Counted from the first letter of the stretch, positions 36,540 through 46,307 are shown. The stretch is 64,000 nt of DNA from an uncultured Flavobacteriaceae bacterium (GCA_913048115.1 CAJWVI010000004.1:33060-97059), one strand, 5' to 3'. The notes: generated by a model from the letters alone, not told the origin. Numbers and translations are program-made.

Positions 36540-37943
36540 ATGCAATTGCCAACCCCAAACGAGCATAACAACGTATCGCTTAGCAAATTTGAGTCTATGC
36601 TCAAGACCAATAGTGTCCTTTTCTTTGATGCAGATCAATTTGAGGAAATTATACATTACTATCTTGAGAATGGTAAAATAGCCCTTGCTAAAAAAGCTAC
36701 AAAACTTGGTTTACAGCAGCACCCTAGCTGCACTACTCTTAAATTATTTCAAGTTGAAATGTTTATTTTTGAAAATGAGTTAGATACTGCTGACGTTCTA
36801 TTAGATGAGCTACACCAAATAGAACAATCTAATGAAGAAATATATATTCAAAAAGCGAATATTTTTTCAAGAAGAGATCTACACAAAGAAGCGATTGTGT
36901 TGCTTGAAAAAGCCTTAGAAATCACCTTAGACCAAGCAGATGTACTCTCATTAATAGGCATGGAATACTTATTTCTAGAAGATTATGAAAATGCAAAAAA
37001 TAATTTCATAAAGTGTCTGGATGAGGACCAAGATGATATTCATACAGACTACTCTGCACTTTACAATGTAATTTATTGTTTTGAATTTTTAGAACAAAAC
37101 GAAGAAGCTATTGACTATTTAAATATCTTTTTAAACAAGAATCCATATTCTGAGGTAGCTTGGCACCAAATAGGAAAACAGTACAGTATTTTAAAACAAC
37201 ATAAGAAAGCCTTGGCTTCTTTTGACTTTGCTATTATAAGTGATGATCGTTTTATTGGAGCATATCTTGAAAAAGGAAAAGTGCTTGAAAAAATGAAACG
37301 CTATGAAGATGCTATAGAAAGTTTTATTATCACACTTGGCCTTGATGACCCGACATCCTTTGCGTTATTACGTATCGGAAAATGTTATGAAAAGTTGCAT
37401 AATGATGATATGGCCATACAATATTACACAAAGTGTGTAGAAGAGGATGGGCTTCTTGACAAAGGATGGATTGCTATTACAGATTTTTATTATAAAAAGA
37501 AAGATTACAAAAAAGCATTACACTTTATAGACAAAGCCATAAATATAGATTCTGAAAACGTTCTTTACTGGAAACGTTATGCGAAAATCAATAAGAAACT
37601 ACAGTGGTTTGAAGAAGCAGAAGTAGGATATAGAAAGGCATTAGAATTTGGGAATTACGAAGAAAACACCTGGTTAACACGTTGTGATATTTTAATAAAA
37701 CTTGGTGAATTTGAAGGTGCAATCAATAACCTACAACAGGCAACAGAGTTCTACCCAGATTCTGCAGAAATTGAATTTAGGCTGGCTGGATTACACTATG
37801 ACACAAACAACAATAGCGCAGGAGACTTCCACCTTAAAAATGCACTTGATATTGAGCCAGAATTTCTATTAATTATAGAAGAGATCTTTCCACACCTTTT
37901 GGAAAATAGTGGTGTGAAAGAAATTATTAAGAATCACAAATAA
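36540..37943 (+). CDS. tetratricopeptide repeat protein
   Basis: The 467-residue protein has about nine TPR units, for example EAIVLLEKALEITLDQADVLSLIG, YENAKNNFIKCLDEDQDD, NEEAIDYLNIFLNKNPYSEVAW and ALHFIDKAINIDSENVLYW. It has no signal peptide and should be a cytoplasmic scaffold. I start at ATG 36540 (MQLPTPNEHNN); the earlier in-frame TTG at 36483 would add 19 residues through the promoter region. The next gene, a DUF368 transporter, follows at 43 bases with its own -7 element. Partners are unknown. Confidence 0.88.
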   Translation: MQLPTPNEHNNVSLSKFESMLKTNSVLFFDADQFEEIIHYYLENGKIALAKKATKLGLQQHPSCTTLKLFQVEMFIFENELDTADVLLDELHQIEQSNEEIYIQKANIFSRRDLHKEAIVLLEKALEITLDQADVLSLIGMEYLFLEDYENAKNNFIKCLDEDQDDIHTDYSALYNVIYCFEFLEQNEEAIDYLNIFLNKNPYSEVAWHQIGKQYSILKQHKKALASFDFAIISDDRFIGAYLEKGKVLEKMKRYEDAIESFIITLGLDDPTSFALLRIGKCYEKLHNDDMAIQYYTKCVEEDGLLDKGWIAITDFYYKKKDYKKALHFIDKAINIDSENVLYWKRYAKINKKLQWFEEAEVGYRKALEFGNYEENTWLTRCDILIKLGEFEGAINNLQQATEFYPDSAEIEFRLAGLHYDTNNNSAGDFHLKNALDIEPEFLLIIEEIFPHLLENSGVKEIIKNHK

Positions 37944-37959
37944 GCTACCCTTTAATCTG

Positions 37960-37967
37960 TATTTTTG
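37960..37967 (+). promoter_or_regulatory. -7 promoter element for the DUF368-DUF368-aroE unit
   Basis: TATTTTTG is a perfect TAnnTTTG match, about 20 bases before the ATG at 37987. A -33 TTG at the usual distance is not clear. It would start a transcript covering the two DUF368 genes and aroE. Confidence 0.45.
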
Positions 37968-37986
37968 AGCGTAAAACAACACTAAC

Positions 37987-38958
37987 ATGTCCAAACGCAC
38001 ATTTAAACAATCACTACGCATCACTGCAAAAGGACTTGCTATGGGTGCTGCAGATGTAGTTCCTGGTGTAAGTGGAGGAACCATAGCATTTATTTCTGGA
38101 ATCTACGAAGAACTCATCACTACCATTGATAGCTTGGATCTTGGTTTTTTAAAAACCTGGAAACTAGAAGGAAGAAAAAAAGCTTGGGAAGTCTATAATA
38201 TTGGTTTTTTAAGTTCTCTTTTTATTGGTATTGCTATTAGTATTCTATCACTTGCAAAATTAATTACTTGGCTATTAGAGGCATACTCTATTCTAGTATG
38301 GGCTTTCTTCTTTGGGCTTGTTATTGCAAGTATTATATATGTCGGGAAACAAATCACCAACTATAATGCCAAGGCTGTTATTGCACTAGTTATAGCTGCA
38401 GCATTATCGTATGCCATAACCTTAGCACAACCAGTAGGTGACACAGAAAGTATTTGGTTTTTATTTTTAGCTGGCTTTATTGCCATCATCGCGATGATTT
38501 TACCTGGTATTTCTGGAGCGTTTATTTTACTGCTTATTGGAGCATATACAACAGTCATTGGAGCCATTAATCAATTTATAGAAGGAATAAGCACCTTTAA
38601 TATGAGTACTCTTGGTAATGCGGCATTAAAAATTGGTGTGTTTTCTATAGGAGCTATCACAGGGCTGAAAGTGTTTTCTGGAGTATTAAACTGGATGTTT
38701 ACCAATCATAAAAACACAACGCTAGCCGTATTAACTGGCTTTATGATTGGAGCTCTCAACAAAATTTGGCCTTGGAAAGAGGTACTACAATATCGTGTTA
38801 ATAGGCACGGAGATAAAATACCATTCATTGAAAAAAGCATTCTTCCTAGTGGATATGACGGAGATCCAAAGATATTTATAGCCATACTATTAATGGTTAT
38901 TGGTTTTTTGGTAATTTTCCTTCTAGAGTTTATTGCCAATAAAAAATCTCCAAAATAA
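37987..38958 (+). CDS. DUF368 (PopT-type) membrane transporter, first copy
   Basis: The 323-residue integral membrane protein has 8-9 helices. The DUF368 hallmark is repeated in each half: GLAMGAADVVPGVSGGTIAFISGIYEELI near the N-terminus and MILPGISGAFILLLIGAY in the centre. DUF368 proteins have been reported as undecaprenyl-phosphate translocases (PopT) that recycle the lipid carrier of peptidoglycan and polysaccharide synthesis. It is followed four bases later by a second copy. The specific cargo here is inferred from the family. Confidence 0.9.
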   Translation: MSKRTFKQSLRITAKGLAMGAADVVPGVSGGTIAFISGIYEELITTIDSLDLGFLKTWKLEGRKKAWEVYNIGFLSSLFIGIAISILSLAKLITWLLEAYSILVWAFFFGLVIASIIYVGKQITNYNAKAVIALVIAAALSYAITLAQPVGDTESIWFLFLAGFIAIIAMILPGISGAFILLLIGAYTTVIGAINQFIEGISTFNMSTLGNAALKIGVFSIGAITGLKVFSGVLNWMFTNHKNTTLAVLTGFMIGALNKIWPWKEVLQYRVNRHGDKIPFIEKSILPSGYDGDPKIFIAILLMVIGFLVIFLLEFIANKKSPK

Positions 38959-38962
38959 AACT

Positions 38963-39985
38963 GTGAATTCAGAGAGAGCCATTTCAGATAAATTTTGGTT
39001 GTTCCTAAAAGGGCTTATCATGGGTGCTGCCAATAAGGTGCCTGGAGTCTCTGGAGGTTTGGTTGCATTTGTTGGAGGGTTTTATGAGGAGTTTATTTAC
39101 TCGCTTCAAAAAATAAATAGAAAAGCATTTAAACTTTTAATTAGCGGTCGTTTTAAAACTTTTGGGCGCTATGTTAACGGTAGCTTCCTAGGGTTACTGG
39201 CAACAGGAATGGGGGTTAGCTATTTTAGTGTTTCAAAAATATTAGACTTCTTATTACTTGAATATGAGCTACATGTATGGAGTGCCTTTTTTGGTATGAT
39301 AATAGGGTCTATCTATTATATCGTAAAAGATTTCGGTGAGTGGAGTAAGCGATATGTTGGGTATTTAGTCTTAGGAATTATCGCTGGAATTGCAATTAGC
39401 TTTCTAGAACCCGCGAGAGAAAACGACAATCTCATCTTTGTTTTTATTTGCGGTATTATTGGGGTGTCTGGCATGACCTTACCTGGGCTTTCTGGTTCCT
39501 TTATACTTATTTTATTAGGCAATTATGTACTGCTTTTGGTAGATTCTGTAAATGCTTTATTTGATACACTTTCTGAGATAATTACAGGAGATTTTTCGTT
39601 TACTAGAAACATAGAGCGTGTACAGTTATTAAAAGTATTAGTCGTTTTCTCGGCAGGGTCTATAACTGGTTTGGTGTCATTATCTCACCTTTTAGGGTAT
39701 GTTTTAAAAAAATACAAAAAAGCAACCTATGCGGTAATTATAGGATTTATAACTGGATCTCTTGGAGTTGTATGGCCATGGAAAAACAAAGTACATAGCA
39801 TTAACAGTCTTGGAGAAATAAAGCTTGATGCAAACGGCAGAGAGATTATTATGGGCTTTAACAGGTATTTCCCGTCAGAACTTTCTACCAACACACTGCT
39901 TGCTATTTTTTTTATTATTCTTGGCGCAATAACAGTACTTAGCTTAAACTGGTTTCATACCTATAAAAAGAAAAACAATGTCTAA
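38963..39985 (+). CDS. DUF368 (PopT-type) membrane transporter, second copy
   Basis: The 340-residue paralogue keeps the double hallmark GLIMGAANKVPGVSGGLVAFVGGFYEEFI and MTLPGLSGSFILILLGNY. I start at GTG 38963 (VNSERAISDKFWLFLKGL), four bases after the upstream stop; the longer frame starting at TTG 38933 would overlap the first copy. The N-terminal PGVSGG is preserved, so it should be functional. Its end overlaps the start of aroE by 8 bases, so translation is coupled. Confidence 0.9.
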   Translation: MNSERAISDKFWLFLKGLIMGAANKVPGVSGGLVAFVGGFYEEFIYSLQKINRKAFKLLISGRFKTFGRYVNGSFLGLLATGMGVSYFSVSKILDFLLLEYELHVWSAFFGMIIGSIYYIVKDFGEWSKRYVGYLVLGIIAGIAISFLEPARENDNLIFVFICGIIGVSGMTLPGLSGSFILILLGNYVLLLVDSVNALFDTLSEIITGDFSFTRNIERVQLLKVLVVFSAGSITGLVSLSHLLGYVLKKYKKATYAVIIGFITGSLGVVWPWKNKVHSINSLGEIKLDANGREIIMGFNRYFPSELSTNTLLAIFFIILGAITVLSLNWFHTYKKKNNV

Positions 39986-40709
39986 ATACGGCTTGATTGG
40001 AAAGAATATTCAATATTCCTTCTCTAAAATGTTTTTCACCAACAAGTTTGAGATAGAAAAAACAGCCCACAGCTACCATAATTTTGATATAGAAAAAATA
40101 GCGCAATTTAAAAGAATTTGTAATGAAAACCCAGACATAAAAGGGCTAAACGTAACCATTCCATACAAACAAGAAATCATACCCTTTCTTGACTCTTTGG
40201 ATAAAGAAGCACAAAGTATTGGTGCGATTAACACAATAAAGTTCTTGAAAAACGGCAGCTTAGTTGGCTACAATACAGATCACTTTGGCTTTAGCAAAGC
40301 ATTGAGCGACTTTCCTGCAATTAAGAGAAAAAAAGCACTAATATTAGGAGATGGTGGCGCCTCAAAGGCCATTAAATATGTTCTTGACTCGATGGGTTTT
40401 GAATATCTAATAGTATCTCGAACAAAAACAAAAGATACGATTACCTATTCACAGTTAACAAAAGAAATTATACAAAGCCATACACTTATTGTAAACACAA
40501 CACCTTTAGGGGTAGCTCCTAACCTATTAGAATGTCCAGATATACCGTATGAGTTTATTAATAAAGAACATTTCTTATTTGATTTAATTTACAACCCAAC
40601 CCAAACAGCTTTCTTAAACCATGGTATTAAACGGGGCGCTAGGGTCTCTAACGGAATGAAAATGCTGGAATACCAAGCCGAAAAAGCATGGAGCATCTGG
40701 AACAGTTAA
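39978..40709 (+). CDS. aroE: shikimate dehydrogenase
   Basis: AroE reduces 3-dehydroshikimate to shikimate with NADPH in the chorismate pathway. The 243-residue protein has IQYSFSKMFF (substrate SxS site), GLNVTIPYKQEIIPFLD with the catalytic Lys, GYNTDHFGF with the paired Asp, the nucleotide loop LGDGGASKAI and the NTTPLG motif. The C-terminal NGMKMLEYQAEKAW is intact. It overlaps the DUF368 gene by 8 bases. Confidence 0.95.
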   Translation: MSKYGLIGKNIQYSFSKMFFTNKFEIEKTAHSYHNFDIEKIAQFKRICNENPDIKGLNVTIPYKQEIIPFLDSLDKEAQSIGAINTIKFLKNGSLVGYNTDHFGFSKALSDFPAIKRKKALILGDGGASKAIKYVLDSMGFEYLIVSRTKTKDTITYSQLTKEIIQSHTLIVNTTPLGVAPNLLECPDIPYEFINKEHFLFDLIYNPTQTAFLNHGIKRGARVSNGMKMLEYQAEKAWSIWNS

Positions 40710-40809
40710 ATTTAACACCACAACATCAATAAACATCTAGAATCTTGGCATTCTTACAGGGAGTTAGTATCTTGAGCCCTCATAATTAAGAACTTTAACA
40801 TTGCAAGAT

Positions 40810-42783
40810 ATGTCTGACCAGAACCAACCTTTAGAAGAAGGCGAAACACAAATTGATAAAAATGCTACTACACAAGAAGCTTTAGAAAATAAGACAGAGG
40901 CTCTAGAGCATGCCCCTGTTGAGCAGGTGACTGCTTCAAAAGCGGAAACAACAGAAGTAAAAGCTGTTGTACCTATGAAAGACCTTGCGGCTACAGAAGA
41001 AGTTATTGAGGAGGAGGAAGTAGAAAGCTCAGATACTATCGAAGAAACAGAAATATCAAAAGAAAGTGTTGATTATAGCAGCTTAACTAAAATAGAACTT
41101 ATTACTGCCATTGAAAACCTGATAGCAAACAGTAATATTCAAAGTATTAAAGAAGAGGCAGAAGAAATAAAGACAGAGTTTAACAATCAATTTCAAGAAG
41201 AACTTACCGAAAAGAAAACGGCTTTTCTTGCTGAGGGTGGAAACATTATAGATTTCCACTATGCATCACCAGAGAAAAAAGCGTTTAATGATGTGTTTAA
41301 TGATTACAGGACCAAACGCAATAGCCATTTCAAAAAATTAAAACAAGATCTAGAAGGTAATCTTGACGCTAGAAACCTTTTAATTGAAGAGGTAAAAACA
41401 CTTTTAAATTCTAAAGAAAGTGTAAACAGCAACTATAAGAAGATTAAAGACATACAAGATCGTTGGAAACAAGCTGGCGCCATTCCTAGAGATAAGTACA
41501 ATACAGTTTGGAATAATTACCACCATTATATGGAAACATATTATGATGCCCTACAACTCGATAGAGAGTTTAGAGACCTAGACTTTAAACACAATCTTGA
41601 AGAAAAACAAAAGCTTATAAAACGCACAGAAGCATTAGCTGAAGAAACTAATATAGACAAAGCTTTTAGAGAGTTACAGTTAATCCACAGACGCTGGAAA
41701 GAAGAGATTGGTCCTGTAGCTAGAGAAATTCGTGAAGAAATATGGGAGACATTTAGTGCCGCAACTAAAATTATTCATGATAAGAAAATGCTTGCAGAAG
41801 CAGCCCTTGAAGAAACCTTTAAGGAAAATTTTGCAATCAAGAAAGAGCTTATTGGCCTTATTGATAAAGTTAAAGAAGAAGCAAAGCCTTCTCATAATGG
41901 ATGGCAAAATGCTATGAAGCAGGTGCAAGAAATTAGAGATGTGTTTTTTACAGCTGGACGAGTACCAAAAGACAAGAACAAAGAAATTTGGGCAACATTT
42001 AAAGACACTACACGAAACTTTAATAAAGCTAAGAATGATTTTTACAAACTTCAAAAAAGTGCACAGTACGATAACCTCGAGAAGAAACGAAAACTCATAA
42101 AGCTTGCCGAGGATAATAAAGACACAGAGGATTTTGAAAAAACAACCCCTCTTTTCAAAAAAATACAACATGATTGGCGTGAAATTGGTCATGTACCAAG
42201 AAAAGATAGTGATGTAATTTGGAAGCAGTTTAAATCTGCATGTAATCATTATTTTGATAGACTACATGCTTTAAAAGATGAAGAAAATAAAGAAGAGCTT
42301 GTTAACCTAGAAAAGAAGCAGGCCATTCTTGCGGCTATGGGGGCTATTGTACTCTCTGGAGATCACAAAGAAGACATACAGGCTATAAAAGCTAAAATTA
42401 CAGACTGGAAAAGTGTTGGCCGTGTCCCTTTTAAGAAAAAGAATATTGACCAAAAATTCAACAAAGCGCTTGATGCTTTATTTGGAAGTTTAGACTTAGA
42501 CAAGAAGGAAGCAGAACTCATTAAGTTTGAAAACAAACTCAATGCAATGGCATCTCAAGATGATGATCGCAAATTACAAAACGAGCAGTTCTTTATTGGA
42601 AAGAAAATTGACGAAACAAAATCTGAAATTTTACAGCTTGAAAACAATTTACAATTTTTCAAGCATGTCAAAAAAGACAATCCGCTAGTAAAAGAAGTCT
42701 ACAAAAACATCGAAAACCACAAGGAACAACTAGCCCTTTGGAAAGAAAAATTAATTAAAATAAAAGCGATACGAGTTGACTAA
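40810..42783 (+). CDS. DUF349 repeat protein
   Basis: The 657-residue protein has a low-complexity acidic N-terminus (about residues 1-90, rich in Glu) and then five DUF349 repeats. Each centres on a W-x-x-x-G/I-P motif: WKQAGAIPR, WKEEIGPVA, FFTAGRVPK, WREIGHVPR and WKSVGRVPF. The rest is highly charged and likely coiled coil. There is no signal peptide. The function of DUF349 is unknown. I start at ATG 40810 (MSDQNQ); an in-frame TTG at 40801 is less likely. Two strong hairpins follow. Confidence 0.9.
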   Translation: MSDQNQPLEEGETQIDKNATTQEALENKTEALEHAPVEQVTASKAETTEVKAVVPMKDLAATEEVIEEEEVESSDTIEETEISKESVDYSSLTKIELITAIENLIANSNIQSIKEEAEEIKTEFNNQFQEELTEKKTAFLAEGGNIIDFHYASPEKKAFNDVFNDYRTKRNSHFKKLKQDLEGNLDARNLLIEEVKTLLNSKESVNSNYKKIKDIQDRWKQAGAIPRDKYNTVWNNYHHYMETYYDALQLDREFRDLDFKHNLEEKQKLIKRTEALAEETNIDKAFRELQLIHRRWKEEIGPVAREIREEIWETFSAATKIIHDKKMLAEAALEETFKENFAIKKELIGLIDKVKEEAKPSHNGWQNAMKQVQEIRDVFFTAGRVPKDKNKEIWATFKDTTRNFNKAKNDFYKLQKSAQYDNLEKKRKLIKLAEDNKDTEDFEKTTPLFKKIQHDWREIGHVPRKDSDVIWKQFKSACNHYFDRLHALKDEENKEELVNLEKKQAILAAMGAIVLSGDHKEDIQAIKAKITDWKSVGRVPFKKKNIDQKFNKALDALFGSLDLDKKEAELIKFENKLNAMASQDDDRKLQNEQFFIGKKIDETKSEILQLENNLQFFKHVKKDNPLVKEVYKNIENHKEQLALWKEKLIKIKAIRVD

Positions 42784-42802
42784 GTAACATAACCTCTATT
42801 TA

Positions 42803-42832
42803 AGTAAAGCAATACCAAGGTATTGCTTTACT
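42803..42832 (+). repeat. perfect hairpin, first of two in tandem
   Basis: AGTAAAGCAATACC at 42803-42816 pairs perfectly with 42819-42832 across a two-base loop (14 pairs). It is 19 bases past the DUF349 stop. It is A+T-rich and lacks its own T-run, so it may be an mRNA 3' end protector or part of a two-part terminator. Confidence 0.6.
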
Positions 42833-42877
42833 CAAAGACCTCAAGATTTACAATATCAAATCCTGAGGTCTTTGGAT
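42833..42877 (+). terminator. second hairpin, likely terminator between converging genes
   Basis: CAAAGACCTCAAGATTT at 42833-42849 pairs with 42858-42874 with one mismatch and an eight-base loop. It is adjacent to the first hairpin and lies between the converging DUF349 and GH3 genes. The following TTTGGATTTTATTTT is T-rich, which fits termination of the + strand transcript. Confidence 0.75.
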
Positions 42878-42883
42878 TTTATT

Positions 42884-45802
42884 TTAGTCTATAATAGCCT
42901 CATAAATTGCTTGCTGAACATTACTGCGTAGGTTGGTTTGTATCATCTCTTGATTGGCTGCACTTGGATATGTCCTGTTTGACATAAAAACATATACTAT
43001 ATCCTTATCGGGGTCTGCCCATGTAAAGGTTCCTGTAAAGCCACTATGACCAAAACTTGACATAGAAACACAACCACAAGTTGGGCCACTGTCCTGTAGT
43101 TGTGGTTTATCAAAACCAATTCCTCGGCGCACATCGTCATCACAATAATAACAGGTATTGAAATCGTTCATAACACCTGGAGAGAAATATTGTTTACCGC
43201 CATAGCTGCCGCCATTTAAAAAAAGCTGCATCATTTTTGCAACGTCATTTGCAGTGCTAAACAAACCAGCATGACCGCTTACACCTCCTAGCATTGCTGC
43301 TCCTTGATCATGCACATATCCATGGATTTTTTGCATCCTAAAATAGTCATCCTCTTCGGTAGGTATAATGCTGTTTTTATTAAATTTAGTAAGAGGGCTA
43401 TAAGTCATGGTATAGGCACCAAGTTTTTCATAAAAATTTTGCTGTACTAATAGCTCTAATGGGATACCATAATAGTCTTCTAGGTACTTCATTAATAAAT
43501 AATAAGGTAAATCACTATACTTATAGGCAACCTTTTCTCTTAATTCACTCTCTTTTATGAAACGATAAATACTGTCTTTATACTCCCGTTTCATATACAT
43601 TTGGCTGGCAACATTGTAAGGAAAGTCTTTGCTATAGGTAGATGTATACCATTTTGTTTTTGGCTTGTTGGTAAGGCTGTCCATGGTTTTAACGTAGTAG
43701 GGAATCCATGCTTTTAACCTAGCGGTATGTGTTAGCATTCTGCGCAGGGTGATATTGGCTTTATCTGTTTGTTTATACTCTGGAAGTAATTCAGATAAGG
43801 TTGTATCCATGGATAAGACCCCTTGGTCTACCAATTGCATAACCAAAGGAACCGTTGCCATAATTTTAGTTAGCGAGGCAATATCATAGACGTCACTTTT
43901 GGTTACCTTACGTAGCTTACTAGGGGTATGATACCCAAAATTCTTGTTGTAAATTACTTTTCCCTTTCTAGCCACCAAAACTTGTGCACCAGGCATCATG
44001 CCCTTTTCTAGGCCATTAGTTATTATTGAATCTATTTTCTCAAGCTTTTTACTACTTAGCCCAACACTCTCTGGCATGCCATAGGTAAGTCTTCCAAGAG
44101 TTTGGGTGTTTATTTGTGTATGTATTGGAAAGGTAGTACCTAGAGAAACTGGCAGTTTTCCTCTGGCGGCTCTGGCGCCAAATATAAGTTGCGCAGAAAG
44201 TTTTTGCGATACTTTACTGTTTTGGTAAGACATAATAACCCCGTCAAAATTGGTTGTAGTCTTAACATCTAATAATGCATAAGGTCTCGCAAATACATCT
44301 AAAATTAAGGTGTTATTTCTTGCAATTTCATACAGCCAAACTAATTCCTTATCTGTAAACTTATAGTCTTTCCAGGGGGTATCGTTAGACTTATGAAAAC
44401 CGGCGATAACATAATCATATGGTTTTAATTTATTTATATAACTATTTAAGCCTTTTTCTTTTATGTAATCCACATGAGCATATTTCTTAAGTTCGTTTAA
44501 AAATGTAGCTCCAGAGGCATCACCAAAATTAATATAGGCTATCTTTTTATTTTGAAGGTTTTTAATAGGGAGAAGGCCTGCTTGATTCTTTAAAACCGTT
44601 AATGCGTTTTCCATGACCTGTTCATACAACACATCATCGATAACGCTGTTTAAATCCTCAACCAAAAAGGAGGTGTCTACGGGATGATAATCATTTAAAC
44701 CTACTGCATATTTTGCATATAATATTTTTCTTACAGAATGTGCCAAACGCTTTTCAGAGATTACTTTTTCGTGATATGCTTTAACGATAAGCTGGTGTGC
44801 TTTAGGAATGTTTTCTGAAATAAGCAAGACATCATTACCCGCTAGAAAGGCCGCTAAATCTATGGCTCCCGGTTGTTTAAAATTGGCAGCACCTTTCATG
44901 TTTAACGCATCGGTAAAAATAAGGCCATTAAAGCCCAAGGTACCTTTTAGTAAATCACCAACAATGCTTTTTGACAAAGAGGAAGGCAAACCAGATTGAG
45001 CCTCTAAAGATGGAACGTTTAAATGTGCTACCATCACACTGCTTAAGCCTTCTGTGATTAAGCGCTTATAAGGATAGAGCTCGATGCTATCGATGCGCTC
45101 TTTTGAGAAATTAATAGTTGGTAATGTTTTATGCGAATCTGAATCTGTTGCTCCATGTCCTGGAAAGTGTTTTGCATTGGCAAGAATACCTGCTGATTGC
45201 ATGCCTCGCATAAAGGCAACAGATTTTTGGGTAACATTGTCTCTGTCTTCACCAAAAGAACGATTTCCGATAATAGGGTTTTTTGGGTTTGTATTGATAT
45301 CTACAACAGGAGCAAAATTAATATGCACTCCTAATCTTTTACTATGCTCTCCTATTCTACGCCCTACTTTCTCAACAATATCGTTGTCTGTGACGGCTCC
45401 TAATGTCATGTTCCAAGGATATGCAAATGTAGAATCTAACCGCATGGCTAAGCCCCACTCTGCATCCATAGCAATCATTAATTTGGTTTTGGATAATGCT
45501 TGAAATTCATTGTTGAGCTTGGCCTGTCTTTTAGGACCTCCTTTTGAAAAAATAACACCACCAATATGATACTTTTCAATGAGCTTCTTAATTTTATCTG
45601 TCTTGGCTGCAGGATCTCTAGAAAAAACATCTACCATAAACAACTGTCCTACTTTTTCTTGTAAAGACATTGTATTATAGATACTATCTACCCAAGCCTC
45701 TTGATATACTTGGTCATTTTCTAGTAATAATGGATTAATCTCTTGTGAAAACGCTGGTAAGCAGCTTAGTAAGAAAAATAGAAGGATTAGGGGTTTTTGC
45801 AT
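42884..45802 (-). CDS. GH3 beta-N-acetylglucosaminidase fused to a serine beta-lactamase-like domain
   Basis: The 972-residue protein has a signal peptide (LLFFLLSCLPAFSQ). Residues about 40-560 form a GH3 domain of NagZ type: KHFPGHGATDSDSH (residues 211-224, catalytic His/Asp dyad) and the nucleophile in GLIFTDALNMKG (Asp298). Residues about 580-970 form a class C beta-lactamase/serine-hydrolase fold: SLTK (Ser643, Lys646), YSD (Tyr762), and FGHSGFTGT. It probably works on muropeptides in the periplasm, joining sugar and peptide cleavage. It is the last gene of the - strand envelope cluster. Confidence 0.93.
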   Translation of the reverse strand: MQKPLILLFFLLSCLPAFSQEINPLLLENDQVYQEAWVDSIYNTMSLQEKVGQLFMVDVFSRDPAAKTDKIKKLIEKYHIGGVIFSKGGPKRQAKLNNEFQALSKTKLMIAMDAEWGLAMRLDSTFAYPWNMTLGAVTDNDIVEKVGRRIGEHSKRLGVHINFAPVVDINTNPKNPIIGNRSFGEDRDNVTQKSVAFMRGMQSAGILANAKHFPGHGATDSDSHKTLPTINFSKERIDSIELYPYKRLITEGLSSVMVAHLNVPSLEAQSGLPSSLSKSIVGDLLKGTLGFNGLIFTDALNMKGAANFKQPGAIDLAAFLAGNDVLLISENIPKAHQLIVKAYHEKVISEKRLAHSVRKILYAKYAVGLNDYHPVDTSFLVEDLNSVIDDVLYEQVMENALTVLKNQAGLLPIKNLQNKKIAYINFGDASGATFLNELKKYAHVDYIKEKGLNSYINKLKPYDYVIAGFHKSNDTPWKDYKFTDKELVWLYEIARNNTLILDVFARPYALLDVKTTTNFDGVIMSYQNSKVSQKLSAQLIFGARAARGKLPVSLGTTFPIHTQINTQTLGRLTYGMPESVGLSSKKLEKIDSIITNGLEKGMMPGAQVLVARKGKVIYNKNFGYHTPSKLRKVTKSDVYDIASLTKIMATVPLVMQLVDQGVLSMDTTLSELLPEYKQTDKANITLRRMLTHTARLKAWIPYYVKTMDSLTNKPKTKWYTSTYSKDFPYNVASQMYMKREYKDSIYRFIKESELREKVAYKYSDLPYYLLMKYLEDYYGIPLELLVQQNFYEKLGAYTMTYSPLTKFNKNSIIPTEEDDYFRMQKIHGYVHDQGAAMLGGVSGHAGLFSTANDVAKMMQLFLNGGSYGGKQYFSPGVMNDFNTCYYCDDDVRRGIGFDKPQLQDSGPTCGCVSMSSFGHSGFTGTFTWADPDKDIVYVFMSNRTYPSAANQEMIQTNLRSNVQQAIYEAIID

Positions 45803-45821
45803 AGCTTAAAATTACCAAAAA

Positions 45822-46307
45822 CTATGCTAAAAATCGATTGTGCCAACTATCTTTTGCAGGAACTTCCCAATTTTCTTTATACTCTGCCATGGTATTAACA
45901 AGATTATTAAATACTACAGTACTTGAGGATACCGATTTGTTCTTTGCCATTTTCCTGAAATCTAATAAACTTTTGTGTGCTATAAATGCTCCATTGTAAT
46001 ATGTTACATTCATTTTATCCAACAAGTCTACTTCCATTTTTTCTTGTAATTCTTGTACAAAATGAACAGAGGCATCGATACTACATCCAGATGCAGATGC
46101 ATTTTCTTGATTAAGACCCAATACAATAAAACGATCGTAACGTATTTCAAATCCAGCTTCAAGATCTGCACCGTGAGCGGTCCACTGTGTTAAAAAATAC
46201 CGCGTTTTGGCATCGATATACGCTAACTCTTCTGGCGTGAATTTACGGTTAGATTGGTATACCCATATTCTTGAGGTATCTGGAAGATTATTAAAGTCTA
46301 TAAGCAT
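45822..46307 (-). CDS. conserved protein of unknown function (often mislabelled ABC ATPase)
   Basis: The 161-residue protein starts MLIDFNNLPDTSRIWVYQSNRKFTPEELAYI and includes QWTAHGADLEAGFEIRYDRFIVLGL and CSIDASVHFVQELQEKM. No Walker A or other ATPase motif is visible, although homologues in flavobacterial databases are sometimes called ABC-transporter ATPase. It has no signal peptide and no membrane helix. A single Cys (in SGCSIDAS) and a C-terminal EVPAKDSWHNRFLA are notable conserved-looking patches. It lies 21 bases from the CCG-domain gene, so it probably belongs to the same operon. I do not assign a function. Confidence 0.78.
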   Translation of the reverse strand: MLIDFNNLPDTSRIWVYQSNRKFTPEELAYIDAKTRYFLTQWTAHGADLEAGFEIRYDRFIVLGLNQENASASGCSIDASVHFVQELQEKMEVDLLDKMNVTYYNGAFIAHKSLLDFRKMAKNKSVSSSTVVFNNLVNTMAEYKENWEVPAKDSWHNRFLA

